Shown: positions 1-8,235, counted from the stretch's first letter. The stretch: DNA of 22,211 bases from JAWLBR01 sp041687495 (GCA_041687495.1 JAWLBR010000047.1:1-22211), one strand, 5' to 3'. Translations and numbers: made by a program. Notes: generated from the letters alone by a model not told the origin.

Positions 1-711
1 CTCATCGTAACCATTTTCCACAATGGCGAGCCCTGCCAGAACTGGAGCCTTCTCCAACACAACCCGCCCAGCAGCGGGAATCAGTTCGGCAAATTCGGAA
101 AAACCTTCGTGGTGAATGGTGGTTGCGCCCTTGTGCTTGCCCAACCCGATGACCATCATCTTCATCAAGCCACTTTCATTTCTCCCATGAAATGCGGTGT
201 GGGGCTTGACTCGCCCGACCACCAAGATCCCGTCAGCTTCCATCGCCGGTTTGGACACATAAACCGACACTCCCTCAGGTGTCTGCCCCACTTCGACTAC
301 GTCCATCTCAGCCTTAATGGGGACACCCATAGTTGCCTCTGTTACGCCATAGCTTTCCAGCACTTCCAACTGCCCCTCGGGGCTGGCTCCACCATGGCTG
401 CCCATGGCCGGAATGATGAAAGGGCTGACGCCAAAATCCGTGAGAGTGTCAACGGCGGCTTTGGTAATCCGGGCTATGTTGGCAATTCCCCGACTGCCCA
501 CAGTAATTGCCACAGACTGCCCAGGCTTGAACTGACCCTTAATCTCAGGTTTTCCCAGCTCACTGCGGACTGCTTGTTCAATGTTTTCAACTTTACGGGG
601 CTCAAACTGTTGGTGAATAGTCACCATCTGCGGAAATTCGATATCAAAACCGCCTTCAAGCAACGGCACCCGCGACGCCTCCTTGATCTTATCGAGAAAA
701 GTTCTGGTCAC
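1..711 (-). CDS. LarA-like nickel-pincer cofactor-dependent isomerase (partial, C-terminus outside window)
   Basis: This frame is open from a GTG at 711 to the window edge: 237 codons, an N-terminal part only. The translation matches the lactate-racemase (LarA/DUF2088) fold. It has a GSRG-containing strand, then PAMGSHGGASPEG (family 'GSHGG' loop), then KPHTAFHGRNESGLMKMM, the His- and Lys-rich segment that in LarA holds the nickel-pincer nucleotide, then HHEGF. These histidines and the lysine are consistent with cofactor binding. The sequence resembles the broad non-lactate LarA-like groups more than classical lactate racemase, so the substrate is unknown; the family isomerises 2-hydroxy acids. 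GTG 711 is the only usable start after the trpB stop, 45 nt upstream. The ribosome binding site is weak (GGGGAG is too distant). Same strand and close spacing suggest co-transcription with trpB. Family call is firm, substrate is not. Confidence 0.85.
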   Translation of the reverse strand, partial: MTRTFLDKIKEASRVPLLEGGFDIEFPQMVTIHQQFEPRKVENIEQAVRSELGKPEIKGQFKPGQSVAITVGSRGIANIARITKAAVDTLTDFGVSPFIIPAMGSHGGASPEGQLEVLESYGVTEATMGVPIKAEMDVVEVGQTPEGVSVYVSKPAMEADGILVVGRVKPHTAFHGRNESGLMKMMVIGLGKHKGATTIHHEGFSEFAELIPAAGRVVLEKAPVLAGLAIVENGYDE

Positions 712-756
712 AGGCCCAGCGGGAGAGAAATCTCCCCGGCCGGGCCCGAGTTGTTG

Positions 757-2016
757 CTACTCCAGACTAAATCTGTCTTTCTGTACCATTTCAAACACCT
801 GGTGAGCGTCTTTGTCGCCTCGGCCAGACAGACTGACCACGATGATCTCGTCCTTAGACCTCTGCTGCGCCAGCTTCATGGCATAGGCAACAGCGTGGGC
901 ACTCTCCAGGGCAGGGATAATCCCTTCGACCCGAGACAGTTTCTTGAAAGCGTCCAAAGCTTCCGCATCGGATATTGACACATATTCGGCCCGTCCCGAA
1001 GCTTTGTAGAAGCTGTGCTCCGGGCCCACTCCCGGGTAATCCAAGCCAGCCGCGACCGAATGGGTAGGCATCGGCTCGCCGGCCTCGTCTTCCATCACAT
1101 AGCACCTAAATCCATGGATGGTTCCCGGTTTGCCAAAACTCAAGGGAGCAGCATGCTGACCAAAGCCGCTGCCCACGCCCCCGGGTTCCACCCCGATCAT
1201 GCGCACTGTGCTGTCAGCGTAAAACGGGGCAAACAGGCCGATGGCATTGCTCCCACCGCCGACACAAGCCACTACATAGTCTGGCAGACGCCCTTCCTTA
1301 GCTAGCACCTGCTCTCTGGCTTCCCGGCCGATAACCGACTGAAAGTGACGGACGATCAGCGGGAAAGGATGCGGGCCCACAGCTGAACCCAGCATATAGT
1401 AGGTGGTTTCGTAACTCTCAGTTAGGTCCTTGAGCGCCTCATCCACAGCGTCTTTCAAGGTTTTAGTACCGCTGGTCACAGGAACTACTTTGGCTCCCAG
1501 CAGTTCCATCCGGAAAACGTTGAGCGCCTGGCGCTTTGTATCCTCTTCGCCCATGTAGATGGTACAGTCCATCCCAAACATGGCACACGCCGTGGCGGTA
1601 GCCACTCCATGCTGACCAGCCCCGGTTTCGGCGATAACCCGCTTTACGCCCATGCGCTTCGCCAAGAGCACTTGACCGATCGCGTTATTAATCTTATGGG
1701 CGCCTGTATGATTGAGATCTTCCCTCTTGAGGTAGATCTTGGCTCCTCCCAGCTGCTTTGTCAGCCGCTCGGCCAAATACAGCGGGTTGGGACGGCCCAC
1801 GTAGTCCCGGTTGTAGTAATCTAGCTCGGCCAGGAACTCCGGATCATCCTTGTACTGCACAAACGCCTCAGCTAAGTGGTTCAACACTTTTTGCAATTGG
1901 GGTGGAACATAACTGCCGCCAAACTCACCATAGAAGCCGTTGACTCCCAGCTGTGAAGCCGGCACTTGTGCCACCACTTGCCCCTCTGCCTGAACTAGTT
2001 TCTGCTCTTTGCTCAA
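757..2016 (-). CDS. trpB: Tryptophan synthase beta subunit
   Basis: TrpB is the PLP enzyme that condenses indole with L-serine to give tryptophan. The 419 residues show the whole TrpB1-type core: NHTGAHKINN with the Schiff-base lysine at about K108, AETGAGQHGVA with the catalytic glutamate near E130, the GGGSNAIG phosphate-binding loop and SGRGDKD near the C-terminus. The length is slightly above the usual ~400 because of a 25-residue leader. The start is TTG at 2016, preceded by GAGGAGGAG at good spacing; no ATG competes. No trpA or other trp gene lies in the window: the neighbours are threonine aldolase upstream (97 nt gap, containing a 6-bp TGCCCA/TGGGCA hairpin at 2071-2098) and the LarA-like isomerase downstream. 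It could be a solo indole-salvage TrpB or one separated from the trp operon; sequence alone cannot decide. Confidence 0.97.
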   Translation of the reverse strand: MSKEQKLVQAEGQVVAQVPASQLGVNGFYGEFGGSYVPPQLQKVLNHLAEAFVQYKDDPEFLAELDYYNRDYVGRPNPLYLAERLTKQLGGAKIYLKREDLNHTGAHKINNAIGQVLLAKRMGVKRVIAETGAGQHGVATATACAMFGMDCTIYMGEEDTKRQALNVFRMELLGAKVVPVTSGTKTLKDAVDEALKDLTESYETTYYMLGSAVGPHPFPLIVRHFQSVIGREAREQVLAKEGRLPDYVVACVGGGSNAIGLFAPFYADSTVRMIGVEPGGVGSGFGQHAAPLSFGKPGTIHGFRCYVMEDEAGEPMPTHSVAAGLDYPGVGPEHSFYKASGRAEYVSISDAEALDAFKKLSRVEGIIPALESAHAVAYAMKLAQQRSKDEIIVVSLSGRGDKDAHQVFEMVQKDRFSLE

Positions 2017-2113
2017 CTCTGCTCCTCCTCGCCATTTCCTCTTGTCTAGTCTACACGATTTAGCGTCTTCTGCCCATCTCTTAGTGTGGAAGTGGGCAAA
2101 TGCGCCAAACCCC

Positions 2114-3145
2114 CTACAGAACTTGCTGCACGGACTCTAGTACATAGTCAATGTCTTCTGAAGTCACCTGGCAATGGGTAACGAAGCGAATAGAATCCTC
2201 CATCCGAGGCATGATTACTATCCCTTTACTCCGCACCCTCTCGCATAGGTCTGCAGCCGACAAACCGGCGCCTTTCATTTGCGCAAACACTATATTGGTT
2301 TGGACATTGGCTAGATCCAATACAAAACCCGGCAGGGCGGCTAATCCCTCCGCCAACTTTCTGGCGTTGGCGTGGTCATCCGCCAGACGCTTGGTCATCT
2401 TCTCCAGGGCAATGATCCCAGCCGCGGCTAAGATACCTGCCTGCCGCATTCCGCCACCCAGCTGCTTGCGAAACTTACGGGCACGGGCGATAAACTCAGA
2501 GCTTCCGGCCAAAATCGATCCCACCGGAGCGGACAGCCCCTTAGACAGGCAGAACATGACAGAGTCCACATGGTCGGTAATATCAGTAACGGGCCTTTCC
2601 AGAAAGGCAGCCGCGTTGAAAACCCGGGCACCGTCCAGATGCACCGGCAGACCAGCCTCTCTGGCGGCATTGGCAGCCTCTTCCATGACTTCCGGAGGAG
2701 TGACAATGCCCCCTGCCATATTGTGGGTGTTCTCCAGGCACACCAACGCCGGCTCTGGATAGTGGAGGTCCTTGTGTCTGATCGCTTTCCGCACCAGATC
2801 CCCGGTCACAATTCCATCGGGAGCGTGCATCAGCCGTGGAGTCAATCCGGCCAGGGCTGCTAAGCCACCCACCTCATAGTTGTAGATGTGAGAACCGGAT
2901 TCCAGAATGACTTCATTCCCCGGCCGAGTGTGAGCCAGTAGGGCGAGCAAATTTCCCATGGTACCCGAGGCGACAAACAAAGCTGCTTCTTTGCCCACCA
3001 TCTCGGCCGCGAGGGCTTCCAGACGATTGATGGTCGGATCCTCTCCATACACATCATCTCCAACCACAGCCTGGGCCATCGCTTCCCGCATATCATCGGT
3101 CGGTTTGGTAACTGTATCGCTGCGTAAATCAATGATTCTGTCCAT
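2114..3145 (-). CDS. ltaE: Low-specificity L-threonine aldolase
   Basis: This PLP fold-type I enzyme cleaves L-threonine or allo-threonine to glycine and acetaldehyde. It starts with the hallmark DLRSDTVTKPT, followed by GDDVYGEDPT near residue 30, the SGTMGN phosphate loop near 60, ENTHN near 138, HLDGAR (PLP-ring aspartate, about D171) and CLSKGLSAPVGS with the Schiff-base lysine at about K202. At 343 residues it is full length for the family. ATG at 3145 is preceded by AAAAGGTGAT. It lies upstream of trpB on the same strand. Its product glycine is notable because a glycine riboswitch lies elsewhere in the window, although no direct link is shown. A relaxed D- or phenylserine specificity is possible. 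Confidence 0.96.
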   Translation of the reverse strand: MDRIIDLRSDTVTKPTDDMREAMAQAVVGDDVYGEDPTINRLEALAAEMVGKEAALFVASGTMGNLLALLAHTRPGNEVILESGSHIYNYEVGGLAALAGLTPRLMHAPDGIVTGDLVRKAIRHKDLHYPEPALVCLENTHNMAGGIVTPPEVMEEAANAAREAGLPVHLDGARVFNAAAFLERPVTDITDHVDSVMFCLSKGLSAPVGSILAGSSEFIARARKFRKQLGGGMRQAGILAAAGIIALEKMTKRLADDHANARKLAEGLAALPGFVLDLANVQTNIVFAQMKGAGLSAADLCERVRSKGIVIMPRMEDSIRFVTHCQVTSEDIDYVLESVQQVL

Positions 3146-3312
3146 GCTATCACCTTTTCATTAGTGGCCGAAATCGGCAAAATCTCACTGGAACAATGCT
3201 TCCATCAAGTCGGCATCTGCGATAGGTATTCTAATGAGACGTATTTCCCGCTCTGAGGAGCATTTCCTGCCAGGTTTTTGGCTGTCAGTCGACCCGCTGT
3301 AGCCCAACTTAG

Positions 3313-4203
3313 TCACTTAAGGGGAATGTGCTGCTGTTCTCGAAAATCGGACAGCCTGCGCTGAGCCAGGTCAACGTATTCTTTTGCCACATCAAAACCT
3401 ATGTAGTGTCGATTAGCCTTGAGGGCAGCCAAGCAGGTGGACCCGCTGCCACAGAACGGGTCGATCACAACATCATCCCGAAAGGTGTAAAGGGAAATAA
3501 GTCTGTACGGCAACTCTACTGGGAACGGGGCGGGATGACCTACCCGCTTTGCCGACTCAGTAGGAAACTCCCAAATGCTCTTGGTGAATTCCAGAAACTC
3601 CTCTTTCGAGATGGTGTTTTCCCGCCCTTGACCCGAGCGGCCAAAGTTGCCCTTAGAAAAGACAAGGATGTATTCATGGACGTCTCGCAAGGTAGGGTTC
3701 GAGGCGGACATCCAACTCCCCCAAGCTGTGGAAGCTCCGGAGCTGGCAGCCTTGTTCCAGATAACTTCTCCTCGCATCCGAAAACCCAGGTCCAACATAT
3801 CTTGGATGATGTAGCTGTGCAGCGGAATGTAAGGTTTGCGGCCGAGATTAGCTACGTTGACGCAGGCCCTGCCGCCCGGAACCAAAACCCGAAAGGTCTC
3901 TGCCCACACCGCCCGCAGCAGGTCCAAGTATTCATCCAAGGAAAGGTCATCATCGTAGTCCTTGCCCACGTTGTATGGAGGGGAAGTCACCATAAGGTGA
4001 ACGGAGTTGGCGGGGAGTTGGTGCATATCGGTGCTGCTGGCGTGAATGACGGTGTCCAGATACTCTACCGGCACCTGCTGTTCCGAAACGTCGGCTAGTT
4101 CCACCAGATCCATGGCATTGTAGAGCCTGCCGCCGTAAAAGGTCGAGGAATCATGTCCTTCCCGACGTGAAGAACCAAACGAGCGGGTCTTAGTTCGATT
4201 CAA
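3313..4203 (-). CDS. Beta-class DNA methyltransferase (probably N4-cytosine), orphan
   Basis: An AdoMet-dependent DNA methyltransferase. The catalytic motif IV TSPPY (residues 73-77) precedes the AdoMet-binding motif I DPFCGSGST (248-256), which is the beta-class order; SPPY favours N4-cytosine, though N6-adenine enzymes also occur. The start chosen is TTG at 4203, giving 296 residues that begin MNRTKTRSFGSSRREGHDSS, because GGGAGG lies 8 nt upstream. An in-frame ATG at 4227 lacks a ribosome binding site. The RTKT-S-FG-REGHDSS N-terminus is typical of compact orphan methylases in thermophilic and clostridial genomes. There is no restriction endonuclease or specificity subunit next to it, so it is probably solitary. 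The recognition sequence cannot be read from the protein. Confidence 0.92.
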   Translation of the reverse strand: MNRTKTRSFGSSRREGHDSSTFYGGRLYNAMDLVELADVSEQQVPVEYLDTVIHASSTDMHQLPANSVHLMVTSPPYNVGKDYDDDLSLDEYLDLLRAVWAETFRVLVPGGRACVNVANLGRKPYIPLHSYIIQDMLDLGFRMRGEVIWNKAASSGASTAWGSWMSASNPTLRDVHEYILVFSKGNFGRSGQGRENTISKEEFLEFTKSIWEFPTESAKRVGHPAPFPVELPYRLISLYTFRDDVVIDPFCGSGSTCLAALKANRHYIGFDVAKEYVDLAQRRLSDFREQQHIPLK

Positions 4204-4237
4204 GCAGTTAACCTCCCAAATGGTCATTAGACAATTT

Positions 4238-4264
4238 TCGAGGGAGCTCTTTTTGCTCCCCCGA
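4238..4264 (-). repeat. Hairpin between the EEP-family gene and the methyltransferase gene
   Basis: TCGAGGGAGC and GCTCCCCCGA form a 10-bp stem with one mismatch and a 7-nt A/T-rich loop. It sits in the 84-nt gap between two co-directional genes. There is no clear U-tract on the minus-strand transcript, so it is at best a weak terminator or a processing/stability hairpin. Confidence 0.5.
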
Positions 4265-4287
4265 GTCGAAGTAGTGCGCTCATGCAG

Positions 4288-5277
4288 TCATTGGCTCTCG
4301 TGCTCAGTAACCGATATCGACAAAAGTGCCATCACCGGTCGGTGGTCAGATGCGTCGGTATCCACCGTCTCTACATCCCACACGGTTACACCAGAACTGG
4401 CAAATACATAGTCGATGCGAGCTTCCTCATTGTTGATGAGGGTAGGCTGCTGCTTTCCGACAACAGCCGCTGAGTCCTGAAATCCGGCGGTATCCTGGAC
4501 CAGCCTGACTTCCCGACTGCTGGGTCTGCTGTTGAAATCACCGGCGACCACCACGGGTCCTGTGAGTTCTCCAACGTACGACAGCATTTGCTCCAGATGC
4601 TTGAGCCTGTGCTCATGATCCAGCCCTAGGTGCGTAGAAATGAAGTTTACCTGTCCAACCGGAGTCGCGATCACAGTGTGCAAAAATGCTCGGTTTTCCT
4701 TGAACCCGGGTGCGTTGACCAGGGAGTTAGACTCTTCTTGGATTGGGTATTTGCTTAATACTGTATTGCCATAGTAACCGGCGCCGCGACCTATGTTCAA
4801 CAGGGTACGTAGAGCCGGCCCATAAGCAACCTGCATCCCAAGTTTATCCGCCAGGGCTTGGGCTTGATCCTCCCAGTTCGAGCGAGAGCCAAAGTTATTG
4901 TCCACTTCCTGCAGTGCCACGATATCCGGGTCCAGCTGCCTGAGTACAGCCGCTGCCCGCTCGAGATCCACAACGCCATCAAGGCCGCGACCGTGCTGAA
5001 TATTGTAGGTCACCACCCGCAGCTTCCACTCACTGTCTAGCATCGGCCTCTCCTGCCCTTCTACAATTTTAGCAGGCGGCTGTTGCGGTTCATCTCCCAA
5101 GGCGTCGGGCAAAGAGCTTTCCGTTGAACTCACAATCGCATCATCTGCTTCCGGCTCCTCCAAATACCCAGATACGAGGGCAGAATCAGAGCCTAAGTAC
5201 CCATATCCTCGAGCTAAAACAACTATGATCAATGTCAGTGCGAAAAATAGCAGTAGTCCTTGTCTATTTCTCCCCAA
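4288..5277 (-). CDS. Membrane-anchored endonuclease/exonuclease/phosphatase (EEP) family protein
   Basis: A metal-dependent phosphoesterase of the EEP (DNase I / inositol-phosphatase / Mg-sphingomyelinase) fold. Near the N-terminus GLLLFFALTLIIVVLA is a single hydrophobic anchor or uncleaved signal, followed by an acidic, proline-rich linker, so the catalytic domain is likely extracytoplasmic. Motifs in order: TYNIQHG (metal-site Asn), VALQEVD (catalytic Glu), STHLGLDHEHR, VVAGDFNSRPS (catalytic Asp-Asn) and SDHRPVMA (catalytic Asp-His); the site is therefore complete. TTG at 5277 is preferred (GGAGG 8 nt upstream); a longer frame from TTG 5307 would put that GGAGG inside the coding region. 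Substrate is unknown: phospholipid head groups, extracellular DNA or inositol phosphates all fit. Confidence 0.9.
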   Translation of the reverse strand: MGRNRQGLLLFFALTLIIVVLARGYGYLGSDSALVSGYLEEPEADDAIVSSTESSLPDALGDEPQQPPAKIVEGQERPMLDSEWKLRVVTYNIQHGRGLDGVVDLERAAAVLRQLDPDIVALQEVDNNFGSRSNWEDQAQALADKLGMQVAYGPALRTLLNIGRGAGYYGNTVLSKYPIQEESNSLVNAPGFKENRAFLHTVIATPVGQVNFISTHLGLDHEHRLKHLEQMLSYVGELTGPVVVAGDFNSRPSSREVRLVQDTAGFQDSAAVVGKQQPTLINNEEARIDYVFASSGVTVWDVETVDTDASDHRPVMALLSISVTEHESQ

Positions 5278-5330
5278 AAACAGTGCCTCCTCTGTGCCCC
5301 AAATCAAACATTCCAGCTCTAACAGCTGCC

Positions 5331-5361
5331 GGGAAAAGTGAGAAAAAGCGTCACTTTTTCC
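5331..5361. repeat. A/T-rich hairpin upstream of the EEP gene
   Basis: GGAAAAGTGA and TCACTTTTTCC pair over 10 bp with one bulged base around a 9-nt loop. It lies in the gap between the YigZ stop and the EEP start, in what would be the EEP leader. The run of U on the minus transcript is in the loop, not after the stem, so it is not a classic terminator. Role unknown. Confidence 0.5.
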
Positions 5362-5479
5362 TCAATAATATGCTTCTGGGCTAGGTTGGCTCAGCCCTGC
5401 TGGGAGAAAATCGCACCCACGTTGGTAGATCACGGCACTGGTGTTGGCCTCAAGGAGAGATACCCTAGCCCATCACCCG

Positions 5480-6124
5480 TCACAAAGAGACAGGAAAATC
5501 GACGTACGTGTCTTCTACGACCAAGACGTCTGACTGGCCACTGGTCAGCTCCTGCACCATGGCCTGCAGTTCCTCCAATCGTGCAGGTGGAACCAGAGCC
5601 GAGAAGGTAACTTGGTCTGTGTAAGTGGGAGCCTCCATGATTAAGTCGGCAAACCCCCGCAGTTCATTCTCCATCTTCCCACTGGTGGTGTAATCAACAG
5701 TGACCTCCACTCGGTGATGGACGGACTTCTTGACAACTTTCGCAGCCACAATTCCAGCCTTAGCTGCTTGACTGTAAGCCCGCACTAGACCGCTGGCTCC
5801 AAGCAGGGTCCCGCCAAAATACCGGGTAACCACCACGACCGTGTTTTTTAACCCCATCTGCTTGATTACCTCCAGGGTCGGTACGCCAGAGGTTCCACTG
5901 GGTTCTCCGTCATCGCTGTATCGCTGCCACTGATCATTGTCGCCGATCTGGTAGGCATAAACATTGTGGTTGGCGGTTTTGTGCTCTTCGCTGATCTTAG
6001 CCACAAACTCCATAGCCTCTGACTCTGACTCGGCCGGTCCCACATTAGCGATGAATTTGGAACGCTTGATGACAACCAGGTCGGAGCCATGCCCCGCCAC
6101 AGTTAGGTATTCAGGTATTTGCAT
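5480..6124 (-). CDS. YigZ/IMPACT family protein
   Basis: A member of the YigZ (UPF0029/IMPACT) family, conserved proteins with a ribosomal-protein-S5-like N-terminal domain. Their molecular function is unsettled; eukaryotic IMPACT modulates GCN1/GCN2 translation control, and no catalytic role can be claimed here. The signature RYSDDGEPSGTSGVPTLEVI and VVVVTRYFGGTLLGASGLVRAYSQA are both present, followed by the DUF1949-type C-terminal domain (about residues 135-205). The start is ATG at 6124 (214 residues), supported by GAGGTGAT upstream; the open frame extends to 6220 without a ribosome binding site. It is divergent from the ADP-dependent sugar kinase. Confidence 0.93.
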   Translation of the reverse strand: MQIPEYLTVAGHGSDLVVIKRSKFIANVGPAESESEAMEFVAKISEEHKTANHNVYAYQIGDNDQWQRYSDDGEPSGTSGVPTLEVIKQMGLKNTVVVVTRYFGGTLLGASGLVRAYSQAAKAGIVAAKVVKKSVHHRVEVTVDYTTSGKMENELRGFADLIMEAPTYTDQVTFSALVPPARLEELQAMVQELTSGQSDVLVVEDTYVDFPVSL

Positions 6125-6217
6125 CCGATCACCTCGCCGCTTAGCTAGCCTTAATCCTTGTATTTGCCTAAAACCCCAGACGTCTTTGCAGGAGTGCCGA
6201 CCCGAAGGGTGTAATCC

Positions 6218-6238
6218 CATTCTTAAGGTTTGAGAATG
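6218..6238. promoter_or_regulatory. Inverted repeat upstream of the ADP-dependent kinase gene
   Basis: CATTCTTAA, three bases, then TTGAGAATG form 9-bp arms with one mismatched position. It lies in the 166-bp divergent gap between yigZ and the sugar kinase, about 50 bp before the kinase start. It has the size and symmetry of a repressor or activator operator, but no known consensus is recognised. Confidence 0.4.
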
Positions 6239-6290
6239 TCAATGTCTGATAAGATGGCGCAATTTTCGCTTTTGAAGGAGGCTCCTGGCG

Positions 6291-7721
6291 TTGAACAGCA
6301 GACCACAGAACTGGAATCAACTGTATCAAGCAGCCCTGCCACAGAGTATGCAAAAAGTCCGAGACGTTCCCGGAATCATTTTGGGGTTCCATTCCACCAT
6401 TGATGGATTGAAGCGCATCACTGCCCCCATTCTCGAAAAAGCTCTCACTGCTGATAAAGCTCTATTTGAAGAAGTATTGTCTCGCCTCGGTACAGTGCCG
6501 CAGGAGGTTGCCAGTCCCGCTGACCTACTGGTGGCGCTCATCGATTCGATGCAGCGAGGCAAGGCTCTTCAGTTGATGATCCGCAACCAAGAGACGGCCG
6601 ATTGGGCCATGGAGAATCTAGGCTACGATCAAGTGCGAATGGGTGGTACTTCGGGAAACATGGCTAATTCCCTCTGTCCTATGCCGTTTTCCCAAATCCT
6701 AGTCTATGCCAATCCACTCACCAAAGAGCAGGCGGAGCTGTTCTTGGACGAGCCCAATCTCCACGTGCTCACAGATAATCACGAGCTCAAGCACCCCTAC
6801 CAAGCCTGGGAAGACGAAGGGATCTTTGCGCTCCATTGGATCTTTGAGTATCAAGCCGGGGAGAAAATCGATCTTCCTGGACTCAAATTTGAAACTCCCA
6901 GAGCCAACCGGTTCATCGCCGCCTGGAATCCAGTGAACAACAAACTTCAGATTAAAGATTCGTTCAAAGAGGGTCTGCTGCAGCGGGCGAACGAGTTTAC
7001 CCATATGCTGGTTAGCGGATTTCACATTCTGTCGGAAACGTATCCAGACGGTACGACCTGGGAAGACTATTTAGTTCCTGTCGCTGACTACCTCAAACAA
7101 GTCACCACCGAGCACCCGAACCTTAAGTTGCACTACGAGTTCGCCTCCATTGCCAGCAGCAAAATTCGCCGGGGCATTGTTGACCACATCTTGACGGTGG
7201 TGCACAGCCTTGGCCTCAACGAAGTAGAACTAGTTGCCATTCTCAGGGATATCGGAGAAGACACGCTGGCGGACAATATTGAGAAACAGGATTCCATCGA
7301 GGCAGTATTTGCCGGAGTCCGCCGACTGAAAGAGCTGACCGGAATCGAACGAATTCAGCTGCACGACCTAGGATACTATCTCACCCTAGTGGATACCAGC
7401 TACGCCGACGGCCCAACTACTCTGCAAGGACTGCTGCTGGCTGGAACTCTAGCCGCCAGCCGAGCTTTGTTGGGTAAGATCGGAACCGACGACGAGATTG
7501 CACAGGGTCTCGATGTTGATCTGTCCGAGAAGGGCTTAACGCGGCTACAGCAGTTGGCAGAAGTCCTTGACAAGAAGGAGCTGGCTGAGCGCGGATACAC
7601 GGCTCTTGGGGATCTGTGTGTGGCCATGGTTCCTACTAAGGTAGTTCCCAAACCTGCCATCACAGTTGGAATGGGAGACATCATTTCGTCTTCGGCCTTC
7701 ATTGTTGGTTCAGAGTTCTAA
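6291..7721 (+). CDS. ADP-dependent phosphofructokinase/glucokinase
   Basis: A ribokinase-superfamily sugar kinase that uses ADP rather than ATP as phosphoryl donor (ADP + fructose-6-phosphate or glucose). Landmarks: GFHSTIDGLKRI near residue 33, MGGTSGNMANSL near 117 (the family's GG-x(2)-G-x-MAN sugar loop), HWIFEYQAGE near 182, PRANRFIAAWNP near 205, HYEFASI near 282 and the C-terminal VGMGDIISSSAF, whose GxGD at 460-463 carries the catalytic aspartate. 476 residues agrees with the archaeal and bacterial ADP-kinases. The start is TTG at 6291 with AAGGAGG 9 nt upstream. Glucose versus fructose-6-phosphate preference cannot be assigned; some family members do both. It is transcribed alone and divergently from yigZ, and ends at a strong hairpin. 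Confidence 0.92.
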   Translation: MNSRPQNWNQLYQAALPQSMQKVRDVPGIILGFHSTIDGLKRITAPILEKALTADKALFEEVLSRLGTVPQEVASPADLLVALIDSMQRGKALQLMIRNQETADWAMENLGYDQVRMGGTSGNMANSLCPMPFSQILVYANPLTKEQAELFLDEPNLHVLTDNHELKHPYQAWEDEGIFALHWIFEYQAGEKIDLPGLKFETPRANRFIAAWNPVNNKLQIKDSFKEGLLQRANEFTHMLVSGFHILSETYPDGTTWEDYLVPVADYLKQVTTEHPNLKLHYEFASIASSKIRRGIVDHILTVVHSLGLNEVELVAILRDIGEDTLADNIEKQDSIEAVFAGVRRLKELTGIERIQLHDLGYYLTLVDTSYADGPTTLQGLLLAGTLAASRALLGKIGTDDEIAQGLDVDLSEKGLTRLQQLAEVLDKKELAERGYTALGDLCVAMVPTKVVPKPAITVGMGDIISSSAFIVGSEF

Positions 7722-7742
7722 GCAACCGGTTAGGAATAAAAC

Positions 7743-7767
7743 AATGCGGAGGGTTCCCCTCCGCATT
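7743..7767. terminator. Bidirectional terminator between convergent genes
   Basis: A perfect 11-bp stem (AATGCGGAGGG / CCCTCCGCATT) with a 3-nt loop lies between the kinase stop and the stop of the convergent Nudix gene. On the minus strand it is followed by TGTTTTATT, a good U-rich tail. On the plus strand the tail TCTCTTT is weaker. Confidence 0.88.
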
Positions 7768-7779
7768 CTCTTTACCACT

Positions 7780-8235
7780 TTACTGGGATCCCATAGTAGT
7801 TCCGACTTCGGCTATTGCTTTTCGGCACCAGGTCTCAATCTCCTCGGTGACTCCCAGGTCCGCCAGATCCTCCAGTTGGAACCACCCGATCTCAGTAGAT
7901 TCAGCGTTGGCTGAGATGGTAGTACCGGCCACCGGAACCGCATAGTACACCAGATCGATATGCTCATGACCCGGCTCAATTTGCTCCAGCTGAATTCCCG
8001 CCGGGACGGTCAGCTGCGTCGGCCCCGCCACCTCTGCCGGTAGCGCAGTACCGCCCAGCAGTCTAACGGCTAGGCCAGCCTCCTCCGCGACCTCCCGCAG
8101 TGCGGCTTCATCTGGAAGCTCGTTGGCCTCGATATGACCACCGGGAGGAAGCCACATGTTCAGTTTCCTATGCTTCAGCAGCAGTATCCTGTCACCAGTG
8201 ACCACAAACACTGCTACGACGAATTCTCGCGTCAA
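7780..8235 (-). CDS. Nudix hydrolase
   Basis: A Nudix pyrophosphohydrolase. The box G-x5-E-x7-REV-x-EE-x-GL is exact at residues 33-55 (begins GGHIEANELPDEAALREVAEE), preceded by KLNMWLPPGG, the usual strand leading into it. Substrate is open: the WLPPGGHIE form is seen in small housekeeping Nudix proteins acting on nucleoside diphosphate derivatives. TTG at 8235 (151 residues, starting MTREFVVAVFVV) is chosen because AAAGGTGA precedes it by 7 nt and related proteins begin at this point; GTG at 8268 is an alternative that adds 11 residues. It is last in a minus-strand group with the HEAT-repeat gene and a second Nudix gene. Confidence 0.9.
   Translation of the reverse strand: MTREFVVAVFVVTGDRILLLKHRKLNMWLPPGGHIEANELPDEAALREVAEEAGLAVRLLGGTALPAEVAGPTQLTVPAGIQLEQIEPGHEHIDLVYYAVPVAGTTISANAESTEIGWFQLEDLADLGVTEEIETWCRKAIAEVGTTMGSQ

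Noticed and set aside
109..978. Long plus-strand open frame of 289 codons
   Set aside because: It overlaps the LarA-like and trpB genes on the other strand, and its translation is His/Leu-rich with no family resemblance; it is an antisense shadow.
3328..4098. Plus-strand open frame of 256 codons
   Set aside because: It lies wholly antisense to the methyltransferase, whose motifs are clear; no ribosome binding site and no domain.
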